64,000 bases of DNA from Littorina saxatilis (GCF_037325665.1 NC_090250.1:39640346-39704345); one strand, 5' to 3'; shown: positions 45,681-59,713, counted from the first letter of the stretch. Notes: generated from the letters alone by a model not told the origin. Program-made: numbers and translations.

Positions 45681-48600
45681 GTCGTATATATATATATATA
45701 TATAGAACGTACATGGCTGTATATAAACTGCGCAACATATTAACGGCAATAAAAACAATTGAATCATACACTCTTCTTTACACTTATAAACCGTATTTTT
45801 TCTCAAGCAAGAAACGATAAAATAACCGTTTTCTATACTGCTCACCTCTTCGTACACCAGCTCTTGCGAAATCTGAAGTACCTTGTAGCCCACAAGCCCG
45901 TTGCCATCAGCGTCAAACACCTTGGATGTTTTTCCCTTGCCAAGCAAATCTAGCTCTACCCCCAGCATGGCGGAAAATAAGTCTTCCGACGTCAGCAAGT
46001 CGCACAGACGAGTTGGCTGGCTACCGCACCTGTCACTCAAAGCTTTGCTGGCGCCCAGCGTTAGGGCGTAGACAGAGTAGATGTGAAAAGGAATTCTCGG
46101 ATCCTGAACGCTGTCTTCCATATTCGCCAGGTCCCCACACAGACCCGACTTGCCCTTCCGACTGAAGCTCATGCTGAAGTAACAGCCCAGCTTGCCTTCC
46201 CAGAAAGAGCGCAGCCAGGGGTTGAGGGAGGTTGCAGGGTCCAGCTGCAGGAAGTAGTCCTGGAACGCCAGATCAGGTGTCAGCTCCTGGGACAGAACCA
46301 GAGAGCCTTCCAGCCTGGATCTGTCCTGGCCTTGCAGGACCTCATGGCGCCTGCCCCACGACTCGCTGGCCAGGAAGAGGAACTCGCCGGCGTCCAGGTA
46401 CGGCAGGACGTTGTCCAGCACCTGTTTCACGATCTCCAGGTGCAGGATGACCAGTACTATCCTGGCCTCGCCCTTCAGCCGCAGCCTGCTGACGATCCGA
46501 GTGTACTTGGTGGCATCTCCCTCCTGCTTGACTGCGATGCTCTGAGCGATACACACCTTGTGTCTGTGCCTGGAGGAGTTCACCTCCTCCGTCAGCTTGT
46601 TGAAGAGTCCAGTGGCGTAGGCCGTGCTGCTGTCGTAGATCACCTGGATGTAGTTGGCGCCGATTCTCTCAACGATGTCCAGCATTGCCTTGGGAAAAGA
46701 CATGAGCAATAGACTAATTGACGATTTTCGAAAATAACTCCGTCGGGTTTGTGGAAGAGTACGTGACCTTTTCTTGCAAAACCTTTGCTAAACATTGGAT
46801 GGACCAATCACTAGCGAGGGGAGTGTTGGAATCAACTTATCGGACCCGACGGAGTTATTTTCGGAATTCGTCTATTCCGAAGATAACACTGTTCGGTTTG
46901 TATGAATTGTGAAAGTGTGAATTCCCTTGCTTTTAGTGAGACGAACAATCCCCAGGCCAGTCACTAGCGAGAGTGTGGCTGAAACACGTGGACAAGAAGC
47001 ACGTGTGGATTGCGTGTCTCACTAAAAGCAATGGTATTCACACTTTTCCAATCCATACAAACCCGACAAAGAGAGCTAAAGAATAATTTCACACAGTGAA
47101 TCGAAAGAAGAAGAAAAAAAACAAGAAGCACAAAACATTTTTTTTTGTTACACAGCGAATAGACAGAAGAAGAAAACACAGGGACTCAGTTTGTCACACA
47201 GGGGACAAATAAATGCACACGTGGTCCTTGTCCCCGTGTTTTAGACACACACCCTCGCTATAGTGTGTGGCCAGTGCAATTTGTGTCCCCCTAATAGCGA
47301 GGGTATCCACTATATCACAACCCATACAAACCCGACAGAGTTTTTTTTCGGAATTCGTCTTTTGGTTGCCACTGTACAGTGATTGCAATGCGAACGAGTG
47401 TTACCTGAGCCTGCTTATCATCCGGCGCCGGAAGTCGGAGAAAGTTGGGGTACTTCTCCGTGTCCGACAGATCTGTAGAGGTGGACGCTGCGCTTATCTG
47501 CGGATTAAAACAAATCATTAGCGCTACAGCAGCACAAACACCTTCCCAGACTTTCCCCTGCAGCCGTTGTCGCAGTTCCTGCTTCTTCTTCTTCTTCTTC
47601 TTGTCGTTCGCCTAGCTTGGAGTCCAGCTCTGGTTATGAAGCTGGTGGTCTTATGTAGAGCCTCCACAGGTCCATGCAGCTTGCAGTTCCTGCTTATCTC
47701 CCATACATGTCTCATTAGCCCTCAACGTGCTTGCATCAGACTAGCTCGAAACGCCTGAAAAAATCGTCATTCGTGAAGTCCCAAAACAGGGACATTTCAA
47801 AATACCAGAGACATACATACAATCTAAACGCGAGATATAAACGCACAGTCCTTCTCGTGTAAGCAGTTCGGCCTATACCAGATCTTCCCAGACTGGTACA
47901 TAGCACGGATAAGAACATCCCTCCATTTGAAAGCAAAAAAATCAACACCATGACTGCTTAATTCCTGCGCAGAGTGAAAAATAAAAAATAAATTCATTAA
48001 AGGTCCTTGTCTACATTTTTATACTGAAATCGCCATTTGACCATTAAAATGCAGAGTCTATTATCTACAAATATCAACAATACACCCCCTTTCGATCAGG
48101 AAAGACGAAGCCAGTGTAGCCGTTTGAAAATTCATTGTAGTATTCCAGCGTAGTACTCATAGTAGGATATCCTTATTTGGAAAATGCCAAGCGCAAAGCT
48201 CCTCTCAAATCCCGTGCATTTCGTGCGTTTATAAAAATAAAAAAAAGCGTGGACAGCGCTCCAGTGTCAAACTGTTGCTGCACTTGTTTGGGCGTGGCTA
48301 TAAGCATAGTGACATGAATTTGATTGGTCAGTATTTTTAGGCAAAGCACATGTTCTCAGCAAACAGAAAACAAAATATTGGAAGCGTGAGTCACGCTACC
48401 CAAAATTAAAATCTTTTTTTACATATATTTTTTTTTCTATAATTTTTTTCCCCATGGTTCATTCATCATTTGACATAATTTTGTATCGAAATCTAACCAT
48501 AAGATTATTGAAACAAGTCGCGTAAGGCGAAAATACAATATTTAGTCAAGTAGCTGTCGAACTCACAGAATGAAACTGAACGCAATGCCATTTTTCAGCA

Positions 48601-51094
48601 AGACCGTATACTCGTAGCATCGTCAGTCCACCGCTCATGGCAAAGGCAGTGAAATTGACAAGAAGAGCGGGGTAGTAGTTGCGCTAAGAAGGATAGCACG
48701 CTTTTCTGTACCTCTCTTTGTTTTAACTTTCTGAGCGTGTTTTTAATCCAAACATATCATATCTATATGTTTTTGGAATCAGGAACCGACAAGGAATAAG
48801 ATGAAAGTGTTTTTAAATTGATTGGGACAATTTAATTATTTTTGATAATAATTTTTATATATTTAATTTTCAGAGCTTGTTTTTAATCCGAATATAACAT
48901 ATTTATATGTTTTTGGAATCAGCAAATGATGGAGAATAAGATAAACGTAAATTTGGATCGTTTTATAAATTTTTATTTTTTTTTTACAATTTTCAGATTT
49001 TTAATGACCAAAGTCATTAATTAATTTTTAAGCCACCAAGCTGAAATGCAATACCGAAGTCCGGGCTTCGTCGAAGATTACTTGACCAAAATTTGAACCA
49101 ATTTGGTTGAAAAATGAGGGCGTGACAGTGCCGCCTCAACTTTCACGAAAAGCCGGATATGACGTCATCAAAGACATTTATCAAAAAAATGAAAAAAACG
49201 TTCGGGGATTTCATACCCAGAAACTCTCATGTCAAATTTCATAAAGATCGGTCCAGTAGTTTAGTCTGAATCGCTCTACACACACACACACACACACGCA
49301 CACACGCACATACGCACATACACCACGACCCTCGTTTCGATTCCCCCTCGATGTTAAAATATTTAGTCAAAACTTGACTAAATATAAAAAAGCAAAAATG
49401 TAGACCACCACCTTTAAAGACCTTTAAAGGCCTGATATGGCCCTTCGTGGTCGGCTGGGCGTTAAGCAAACAAACAAACAAACAGACAAAGACAGAGACA
49501 AATTTCCTAAAGAAGCCTACCTATAAATATAATAGGCGAACATTTGACTCTGTCTTTTTCTGTGCTCTCCAATTTCTTTTGGTTTTGAACTTCATTTCAA
49601 ACGAGCTAGTCCTGACCTGAACGAATGGTCTGGGAACAGCATTAAGCGTCTCAGAGGCAGCCATGCTGATGGCACTGAAGAAAGCCCCCACGTAGCCAAG
49701 AATGCGGGGCAGAATGGAGGCTGAGTTACGTCCCCCTGGCAGTAAGAGGGTGCCTGCGTGCAGCTGCATGAGACGCTGTCTGACCAGTAGCTGACTACTG
49801 CAGGAGTTGATGACCAGCAGGCCCACTCTTTTGCCTGGGAGCACGTGCTGTCACACGCAAAACAGGCTTTATATTACACGTCGCTTTGACAATAGACGAT
49901 GTTCGGAAATAACACACATGCACGCACACACACACGCACGCACGAACGCACGCATGCACGCACACACACGCACAAACGCACGCACGCCCGCACGCACACA
50001 CAAACACACACACATTAAACACACACACACACACGTACACACACACAAACACACACACACACACACACACACCTAAGGAGGCGAACCTTCCCTCCGCCCT
50101 CGTTAAATCATTCAGTCAAGTATTACCTGAATGTTAGCTTAATGACTGCGTGGCTTACCTGGAAAATACCTGTCCTGTTGTTGACCCGCTGCACGGCAAA
50201 TAAAACCGACTGTGCAATATCCGCACCCGCGTTGGCCTTGACGTCACCACACGTCAGCAAGTCCTGGGGGTCCCGGTCACTGACCGGCACGATAGCCACC
50301 ACGTAGAAATCGCCCTCCATAAAAATGACGTCATTGCCGACGTCACGCTCACAATTGAGGCAGTCGTGGTTGTCGTCACACTGTGCGGGGGGAAACTTGG
50401 ACCACGTCTTCGGTGACCCAGATTCGTCATAGAATTGCGCCTTTGATGTATTGATGCTGAGCTGACTGTTCATCCATTCGCCGATCTGTCAAATAGTGAC
50501 AATGAATACACTATGATATTATGAGCAACTCAATGCGAACAGACACGTTAAAAAAAATCGGTCCGGTGTAGCCAAATGAAGATGACGGGACAATGAAAAC
50601 TACCAACCTACCAACACGTTTTTACCGGTAAGATGGCATAGGTGGCTGATCAACATTTACAAACAGACACGTACTTGATAAATTAAAAGGAAAGACGAAC
50701 AAGTGCCATGAGTTCCAGTGCTAATACAATGCACGTGTCCGTTTACACGGTCTCGGTACAACTTTCTGTCAAAGGTACGATGAGGACAATTAACTGAACA
50801 CCTTCGCTTCTGAAATCTACACCAGCATCCCCTGCCTCCTCCACTCCTGCGCCGGTCAAAAGCGGAAAAAGGAAAACCAAATACGACCAAACACGACAGA
50901 CAGCAAGACAGAAAGAATAAAATAAAGAACAAAAAGAGAAAACAAAGAAAGAAAGACACAGAAAAAAAATAAGAACACCTGATGAAACACAATAAATCAA
51001 TATAGGATGAACCATTTGTCTTTATAATAACACACACACACACACACACACGAACAGTGACGTAAGCACACACGTAAGCACACACGCACACACG

Positions 51095-51163
<69 letters not shown>

Positions 51164-52380
51164 ACCAGCACCGTGTGGTGACACTTCAGCACGATGTTTT
51201 TGAGTCTTGTCGAACACTGCGACTGTTAGATGACATATTACTAGGCAACAGGACAACTAACTGTTAACGTACTTTACAACTGAGAATGACCAAGGCCGTT
51301 CAACCAACCTGCAAAAAGCTGAAGTCCCCTTGCCCGTCTTTTCTAAAGTTGTACACAATATACTCCGGGTCATGTCCATCTCCAGAAATATCGCCTGTGG
51401 TTGCATTAAACCTCACGGTGGATTTGGCAGAAACGTTGAACACAGACGACAAATCAGGCAGATCGAGTTCAGACTGTCTTAACAAATCCAAAACTGGTGT
51501 CCTTTGAAAAACAGCGTCCCTCAACGGTTGACACAATCCGAATAACACACCACACTTATCGCCATGAAGGCGTTTCAGCAACGCCGCCATAACAGCCGCG
51601 GCCTTGACCTGGTAACCAGTGTAAAGGTCAAGTGTTCCTCCGTCCTGGACCACCAGCCCTGCCCTCAGACTACCCCTCTGACTCCAGCAAGTCGGGTCGC
51701 TGTGAGAACACCCCGTCAGCTGCGAGAAATAGCCTCCCAACCACGGCAGGGATGAAGTCTTGTTCTCAAACACTGACCGGTTTGTCCACAGCTCGTTCCA
51801 AAAGGGAACAAACTCCGGCAGGTGGATGTAGGAAGGGGAGGTAATCAATGCCCCTTGAGTGATGGTGGAGACTTGGCCGCCAGGTGTCAGCAGCGTGGCT
51901 CTCATGAGATTGACGGCTTCGCTGAGGATGAGTCTGACGTAGGTGACGCGGCGATTGATAATCTGCTGTAACTGCTTGGTAGTGGACTGCCCAGCAAGGA
52001 TGATGACTCCACGTATGAGTCCGTTGTCTGGGCTGTACAGCTGTCATGTATGAATACGTTTTTGCAATCATGTGTGCTTTTCTCATTGATTATATCTTTG
52101 ACTTCATAAACAAATTAATGACAGCAACGGGTTTGTTAGGCTTTGAACCCAGAATTTACACATGAGAAAGTTTGAATTCGAAAGTTGAAAACACCTAGAG
52201 TCAAAATAAAGAGCAATTTTTTTTAATCATAATTTTTTTCTTCCACTCCTCTCTCTGTTTATGTGCCTGTCTGTCTGTCTGTCTATTTATCGGGTTGTGT
52301 GTATGTGTCTGTGTCTGTGTGTCTGTGTGTCTGTCTGTGTGTCCGTGACTCTCTCTGTCTCTCTCTGTCTCTCTGTACAG

Positions 52381-52413
<33 letters not shown>

Positions 52414-54155
52414 GTCTCTCTCGCTCTTTCTCTCTGTGACCCTCTCTTGTTCTCGTTCTTCTGGTCGATGTTTGGTAACGATTCACTAAAAATGTCTTTT
52501 ATTAAATAAACCTTTCTTCCTTTCTCTCACAACCCATATCCTCCTACAGCCTTGTGCTTTTGCACTCAGCGTCAAATCTGGAAAGTAGCGATAGAAAGCT
52601 TCCACGAATATGAGCCAAACAAGAATAGAAGTAAGAAAACCTGTTCTGCAATAATGTTAGCCTTGTCCTGAAAGGCTTCTGATCGAGGGTCGAGTGGAAC
52701 TCTGGCAAACACCGGAACACACAGATGTTCCGACTCCGCTAGTTCCCGGAGTTCTGTGGCGGCTGATCTTCCGTAGTCGTCGTCGTCGTAGACAATGGCG
52801 ACATAATTCCATTTAAGCTGTTTCAGAAGCTCCAGAATAACCTATAATAAACACGCAAACACACACATGGAAACATGTCCACAAGGCGTAAGAAACAGAC
52901 AAATTGGCAGACATAATAGCACGCATGCCTGCTCAGAGTTACAAACTGACATAATAGCACGCATGCCGGCTCTGAGGTACAAACAGACATAATAGCACGC
53001 ATGCCTGCTCAGAGTTACGAACTGACATAATGGCACGCATGTCGGCTCAGAGTTACGAACTGACATAATGGCACGCATGTCGGCTCAGAGTTACGAACTG
53101 ACATAATGGCACGCATGCCGGCTCAGAGTTACAAACTGATATAGTAGCACGCATGTCGGCTCAGAGTTACAAATTGACATAATGGCACGCATGTCGGCTC
53201 GGAGTTACGAACTGATATAATGGCACGCATGCCCACTCTGAGATACAAACAGACATAATGGCACGCATGTCGGCTCAGAGTTACAAACTGACATAATGGC
53301 ACGCATGTCGGCTCAGAGTTACGAACTGATATAATGGCACGCATGCCGGCTCAGAGTTACAAACTGACATAATAATGGCACGCATGTCGGCTCAGAGTTT
53401 AATCAATCAATCAATATGAGGCTTATATCGCGCGTATTCCGTGGGTACAGTTCTAAGCGCTGGGATTTATTTTTTAATTTTATTTTTTATTTTATGCAAT
53501 TTATATCGCGCATATATTCAAGGCGCAGGGATTTATTTATGCCGTGTGAGATGGAATTTTTTTTACACAATACATCACGCATTCACATCGACCAGCAGAT
53601 CGCAGCCATTTCGGCGCATATCCTACTTTTCACGGCCTATTATTCCAAGTCACACGGGTATTTTGGTGGACATTTTTATCTATGCCAACACAATTTTGCC
53701 AGGAAAGACCCTTTTGTCAATCGTGGGATCTTTAATGTGCACACCCCAATGTAGTGTACACGAAGGGACCTCGGTTTTTCGTCTCATCCGAAAGACTAGC
53801 ACTTGAACCCACCACCTAGGTTAGGAAAGGGAGGAGAAAATTGCTAACGCCCTGACCCAGGGTCGAACTCGCAACCTCTCGCTTCCGAGGACAAGTGCGT
53901 TACCACTCGGCCACCCAGTCCCAGAGTTACAAACTGACATAATGGCACGCATGCCGGCTCAGAGTTACAAACTGACATAATAATGGCACGCATGCCGGCT
54001 CAGAGTTACAAACAGACATAATGACATGCCTCTCCGCTCAAAATGACAAACAAACATAATAATAATAATAATAATAATAATAAGGCCCAAAAAAAAAAAT
54101 GTCTGTTTAGGGTAACATGACCAAAAAAAGTAGGGTCGGTAGGTAGGTAAAGTTT

Positions 54156-54188
<33 letters not shown>

Positions 54189-54953
54189 GTAAATGCTATG
54201 TTGGCTGAACATTCACTTCTTATATTTGATGAATACATGTTTCAAAACTAACGTATAAATAAAACAGAGAGAAAGGGAGAGAAAGAAACGCCAAATGTCT
54301 CTTTTTAGCATTTTTACCTCTTTTTTTTTCTTTTTTTTTTTTTGAAATCAAAAAAAAGTTTTTGGGTCGGCGCCAAATCGATAGGGTCGGTCGGGTTACC
54401 CTAAACAGACAATTTTTTTTTTTTTGCCTAATAATAATAACTGGACATTTTTAAGTGCCTAACCTATGGCTCTAGGCCCTTTACAAAAGAACATATATGG
54501 CACGCATGCTCTCGCAGGGTTACTAACAGACATAATGGCACGCATGCCCACTCTGAGATACAAACAGACATAATGGCACGCATTCCCAATAAGAGTTTAC
54601 AAACAGACATAATGGCACGCATGTCCGCCCAGTTCCAGACAGACATAAGCTACGGCGCCCACGCCAACACAGAGTTACAAACGGGCATAATGGTACGCAT
54701 GTCCGCTCGGAGTCACTGACGGACACAATTGCACGCATGTCCACCCAGGGTTGCAAACAAACATTGTGGAACACGCATCCGCTCAGAGTTACAGACAGAC
54801 ACTTTGACAAGCATGCCCACACTCACTGACTTCAACAGTGAGAGTTTTTGAAGAAATGACAGACGAATAACGTCAGACATATTCAGTACTCCCAAATGAA
54901 GGATGCAGATATGAACACTGATGCATTCTGCCCGGAAGCCAATACCATTCCTT

Positions 54954-55024
<71 letters not shown>

Positions 55025-57683
55025 GATGATGACGACGAGCGACGACGACGACATCAAGGACGAGTTGTATCGTTATACTTAGATCATTTTCCTTTTCTTG
55101 TGTAACCTCCTTGCGTAGAGACCTTGACAAAAACAAACGACATTAACAGATATACGGATACCAGGGGCGGATCAGTTGCTTTGTAAGGGGGGGGGGCACT
55201 TTGAATCGAAAGTGAATGTGATGGGCGCGAAGCGCCCGAATTTGCTAGGGGGGTCCGGGGGCATGCCCCCCCGGAAATTTTTTTTGCCCAAAGAAGCAAA
55301 ATGGTGCCATCTGGTGCCATTTGAACTTAGAAATGGTCATAGAATCAGCATAGAAAAATCTTTTTTTTTTCTTTTTCTTTTTTTTTTTTCTTTTTTTTTC
55401 GGGGGGGGGGGCACGTGCCCCCTGTGCCCCCCCCCCCTCGTCCGCCCCTGGATACAACGTCCCCCATACAAACACCATCAAAAACAGAACTTCTCAAGAA
55501 ACAAAATTGAGCCACTATACCGACCTGAACTTGAGTGTCATCAGGCGGGATCACTCTAAAAAAGTTAGAGTACATCAGCGAGCTGTTGCTGAGTTGTTTC
55601 CCCGTAGCAGAACCGCTGATCTGCACCACTCGCTGGTTGGTGGGCAGCAGGCTGACCAGCGACGACACAGCTATGGCCTGGGATGTCGTGCCAGGTCCCA
55701 GTAGACCTGTAAGTAAAGTCCTGTTTGTCTTGAAAGTGGGGGCTGCAAAGTATGTCTATTCCTTTAGAAAACGAACGGATAAAAGGATAGCCTACTATTG
55801 ATATGTCCGTTAGGGGAGGCCGGTTATTTGTTGAATTTGACGAACCTGAAGAATGTGAGGAATCCCCTGTCCTTCATCTAAACGCACACGGCACAATTTG
55901 CTTGAAAACGCGCCACAAGTATGGTCATTATTTACATCAAAACGCGTCACAAGTATGGTCATTATTTACATCAAAACGCGTCACAAGTATGGTCATTATT
56001 TACATCAAAACGCGTCACAAGTATGGTCATTATTTACATCAAAACGCGCCACAAGTATGGTCATTATTTACATCAAAACGCGTCACAAGTATGGTCATTA
56101 TTTACATCAAAACGCGTCACAAGTATGGTCATTATTTACATCAAAACGCGTCACAAGTATGGTCATTATTTACATCAAAACGCGCCACAAGTATGGTCAT
56201 TATTTACATCAAAACGCGCCACAAGTATGGTCATTATTTACATCAAAACGCGCCACAAGTATAGTCATTATTTAAATCAAAATGAGTCAGTGAATGCGCT
56301 TCAGAGCGCAGCTTCTCTCCGGCGTTGGGAACAAAAAGTGTACATGGCAGCCGCCAAGTAACAAACATCACGCCCACAAACAAGGGAAGTAATTAACTCC
56401 GTGGAAGTAAACCAACCATCACCACGAAGAGTGCTCTTTCTTTGCCCACTCTCCGACATTTACTCAAGCTTTTAAACCATTTGCTTGTGCAAAGTGAAGA
56501 CAGCTAGTCCTCCTGTGCGGTAGCATTATTTGTAACGCAAAATCTTATGGTATAACTTTGGAAAGAGAGAAACAGAACCGACCAAAGGGCAGTAAGTACG
56601 ACAACCATGTGCAAGGTCAATGGACACCACCCTCCCCCACCTTTCTAATCCTGTTTAATCAAACCAAATCAGATCAAATTTAAAACGTACATCTCAATAC
56701 ATTCCAACACTGAGGTTCCACATGCACTCTACACTGAACAAAACCTGCAAAAGAACCCAGCAGAAGGCACACTGACCGAAGAGCATGTTTTCCTGTTGAA
56801 CGTTGTCCGTGAGGCCATACTTGCTGAAGAGTTTAGCAACGCCTTCTGTTGCCATGTGCGGCTGCTTGCACGTGCGGTACACTTCCAGGCCTGCAACAGA
56901 AAGCTCTAATTTTTCATTGTCAGACAGGGATGGCCAAATCGTCCGCCCGATCGCCAGGGGCGAGTCATATATCCGCCGGGTTAGTAAAAACCGCCTGGCA
57001 ACTCGCCCGGCTGGCCAGTGAACATTCTGGTCCAATGCAACACTTTTGGTTGTAATGTCGATTTTCAAAGCCATGTAAACACTGCGGATGCAGCAACTGT
57101 GGTTTGCACCGGGCCAGCAGTATTTCTGGCGGGCTAGTAACTTTCTTAAAGTTACTCGCCCGGTTGGCGAGTTAAAATGTTGAGTACTTGGTTCTCCCAT
57201 AACTGGAAAACTCGGGTCGCTTCTTCCTATTGGAAAGCTAGAAGCAACCAAGCTCGCGCTGCACAGGTGAGGTTTATTCAACCACCCACACTTTTAGCAG
57301 AATGCAAGTTGTCTTTACGTGCCACAGCGGGTGGAAGGGCATGGATAATGTCTCTGAGTCTGCAAAGAACGTTGACCCTGGACCATGTCGGCCTGGATTG
57401 GAACATGTGAACCAAGGATCACAAGTCATATAATTATGTTCTACCAACTCATCTATAAGGCCCCGGAGTCATGTGACACGGCATCGGATTTTGCGAGAAA
57501 TTGTGAAAATCTGTGTATATGTATGTTTACAAGTTAAGAGGGTTAACATTTTGCTTGTTGCTCTGTATTCATATTAAACAAACCAAAAATCAAAACTTGA
57601 CTAAATGTAAAAACAACAAGAGGCGAAGCCTTCAAGGCTCACGTAAGAAATCGACAAACAGTAACACAAACTCAATCACTTCG

Positions 57684-57778
<95 letters not shown>

Positions 57779-59638
57779 GCGGCATAGGTGACAGTGTGCA
57801 AGAAAGCGAGACATTAGATCTAGATCTGAATGGCCGATTTCGAAGAAAAAACTAGTCTCGGCCCGCTCATAATAACAATGACCGAGACTTTCAGTAATTC
57901 CTTCGCGTGACGTCTAACCCTCTTACGTCATAATGTGACGTCTTCAAATGTTGTGACGTCTTCAAATGTTAGAGTTTCTACCACAGACATACACACGCAC
58001 GCACGCACGCACGCACGCACGCACAGACAGACAAAGTTACGATCGCATAGTATGGAACACGAAGAGGGTCAAATGCTCGAGCAAGTACTCGCGCATTTAC
58101 TCGAGCACTTTCGAAACTGCTCGAGTAAATGCGCGAGTACTTCTGAAAATGCTCGCGCACTTTCGAAACTGCTCGAGGAAATGCGCGAGCACTTTTGAAA
58201 ATGCTCGAGCAGTTTCAAACTGCTCGCGCACTTTCAGAACTGCTCGAGCACTTTCAAAGTACTCGCGCATTTAAATGCGCGAGTACTTTCTCGCGTATTT
58301 CCGAGAAGTAACGAGCGGGTAAAGCAAAAACTTGTCGCGGAACAGTCTTGCCATGCGAGCGACCTCTTGAGACACCGTGCACATGAGCCGAGGCGAGCCA
58401 AAGCCAAAAAAGTTAACAATTTGAATTTAAAAGTACACTGATACTTACCGATCGACCATCCCAGTAGGTCTGTCCGCCAATTCCCTGATGCGATCGTTAA
58501 TAATCCCAGCGACCGCCCTTCCCGCCTCCATGACGACTACAGATGCGTCGTTTCAGTAAATTTTCCGGGTCAAGTTTTCAATAAACCCAACCAATGACTT
58601 CGGTACAACTCGGGAATCTCCGATTCAAAAGTACTCGCGCATTTACTCGAGCAGTTTCGAAAGTGCTCGAGTAAATGCGCGAGTACTTGCTCGAGCATTT
58701 GACCCTCTTCGTGTTCCATAGCATAGGCTACACTTACGTGAGCCAAAAACAACAACCAACAAACCGATCAACACACCAACTATTTGTTCACTATAAGGCT
58801 CTCAAGACTTTAGGGGGAGTAGCATTATCTTAAATCAGTGTGTGTGTGCGTGTGTGTGAGAGAAAAAACAAGTCGCGTAAGGCGAAAATACAACATTTAG
58901 TCAAGTAGCTGTCGAACTCACAGAATGAAACTGAACGCAATGCCATTTTTCAGCAAGACCGTATACTCGTAGCATCGTCAGTCCACCGCTCATGGCAAAG
59001 GCAGTGAAATTGACAAGAAGAGCGGGGTAGTAGTTCCGCTAAGAAGGATAGCACGCTTTTCTGTACCTCTCTTTGTTTTAACTTTCTGAGCGTGTTTTTA
59101 ATCCAAACATATCATATCTATATGTTTTTGGAATCAGGAACCGACAAGGAATAAGATGAAAGTGTTTTTAAATTGATTTCGACAATTTAATTTTGATAAT
59201 AATTTTTATATATTTAATTTTCAGAGCTTGTTTTTAATCCAAATATAACATATTTATATGTTTTTGGAATCAGCAAATGATAAACGTAAATTTGGATCGT
59301 TTTATAAATGTTTATTTTTTTTTACAATTTTCAGATTTTTAATGACCAAAGTCATTAATTAATTTTTAAGCCACCAAGCTGAAATGCAATACCGAAGTCC
59401 GGGCTTCGTCGAAGATTACTTGACCAAAATTTCAACCAATTTGGTTGAAAAATGAGGGCGTGACAGTGCCGCCTCAACTTTCACGAAAAGCCGGATATGA
59501 CGTCATCAAAGACATTTATCAAAAAAATGAAAAACGTTCGGGGATTTCATATTCAGGAACTCTCATGTCAAATTTCATAAAGATCGGTCCAGTAGTTTAG
59601 TCTGAATCGCTCTACACACACACACAGACAGACACACA

Positions 59639-59713
<75 letters not shown>

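Noticed and set aside
45369-46709. A 446-codon single-exon gene
   Set aside because: The flytrap-coding part ends at a gtgagc donor at 45846. Beyond it the frame enters intron, a TA/CA tract and a family B repeat by chance.
54006-54490. Recent poly-A retrocopy
   Set aside because: The T-rich blocks and GGGTCGGT motifs suggest a small repeat, but no gene body or target-site duplication could be seen.
55905-56285. Possible CRISPR-like array
   Set aside because: Units are head to tail with no spacers, and the genome is eukaryotic.
55803-56361. Three overlapping frames of 125-153 codons with periodic sequence
   Set aside because: They come from a 34-bp stop-free tandem repeat.
56694-57281. 195-codon minus-strand gene containing receptor exon 2
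   Set aside because: Only the part from 56777 to 56890 is receptor exon; upstream the frame passes through an inverted-repeat element, and splicing from 63440 is better supported.
58449-58533. ATG-containing exon as a receptor exon
   Set aside because: Its donor is phase 2 while receptor exon 2 needs phase 1. The exon at 63440-63687 splices to exon 2 correctly and gives the expected [14 protein letters not shown] join, and the segment lies inside a fold-back element.
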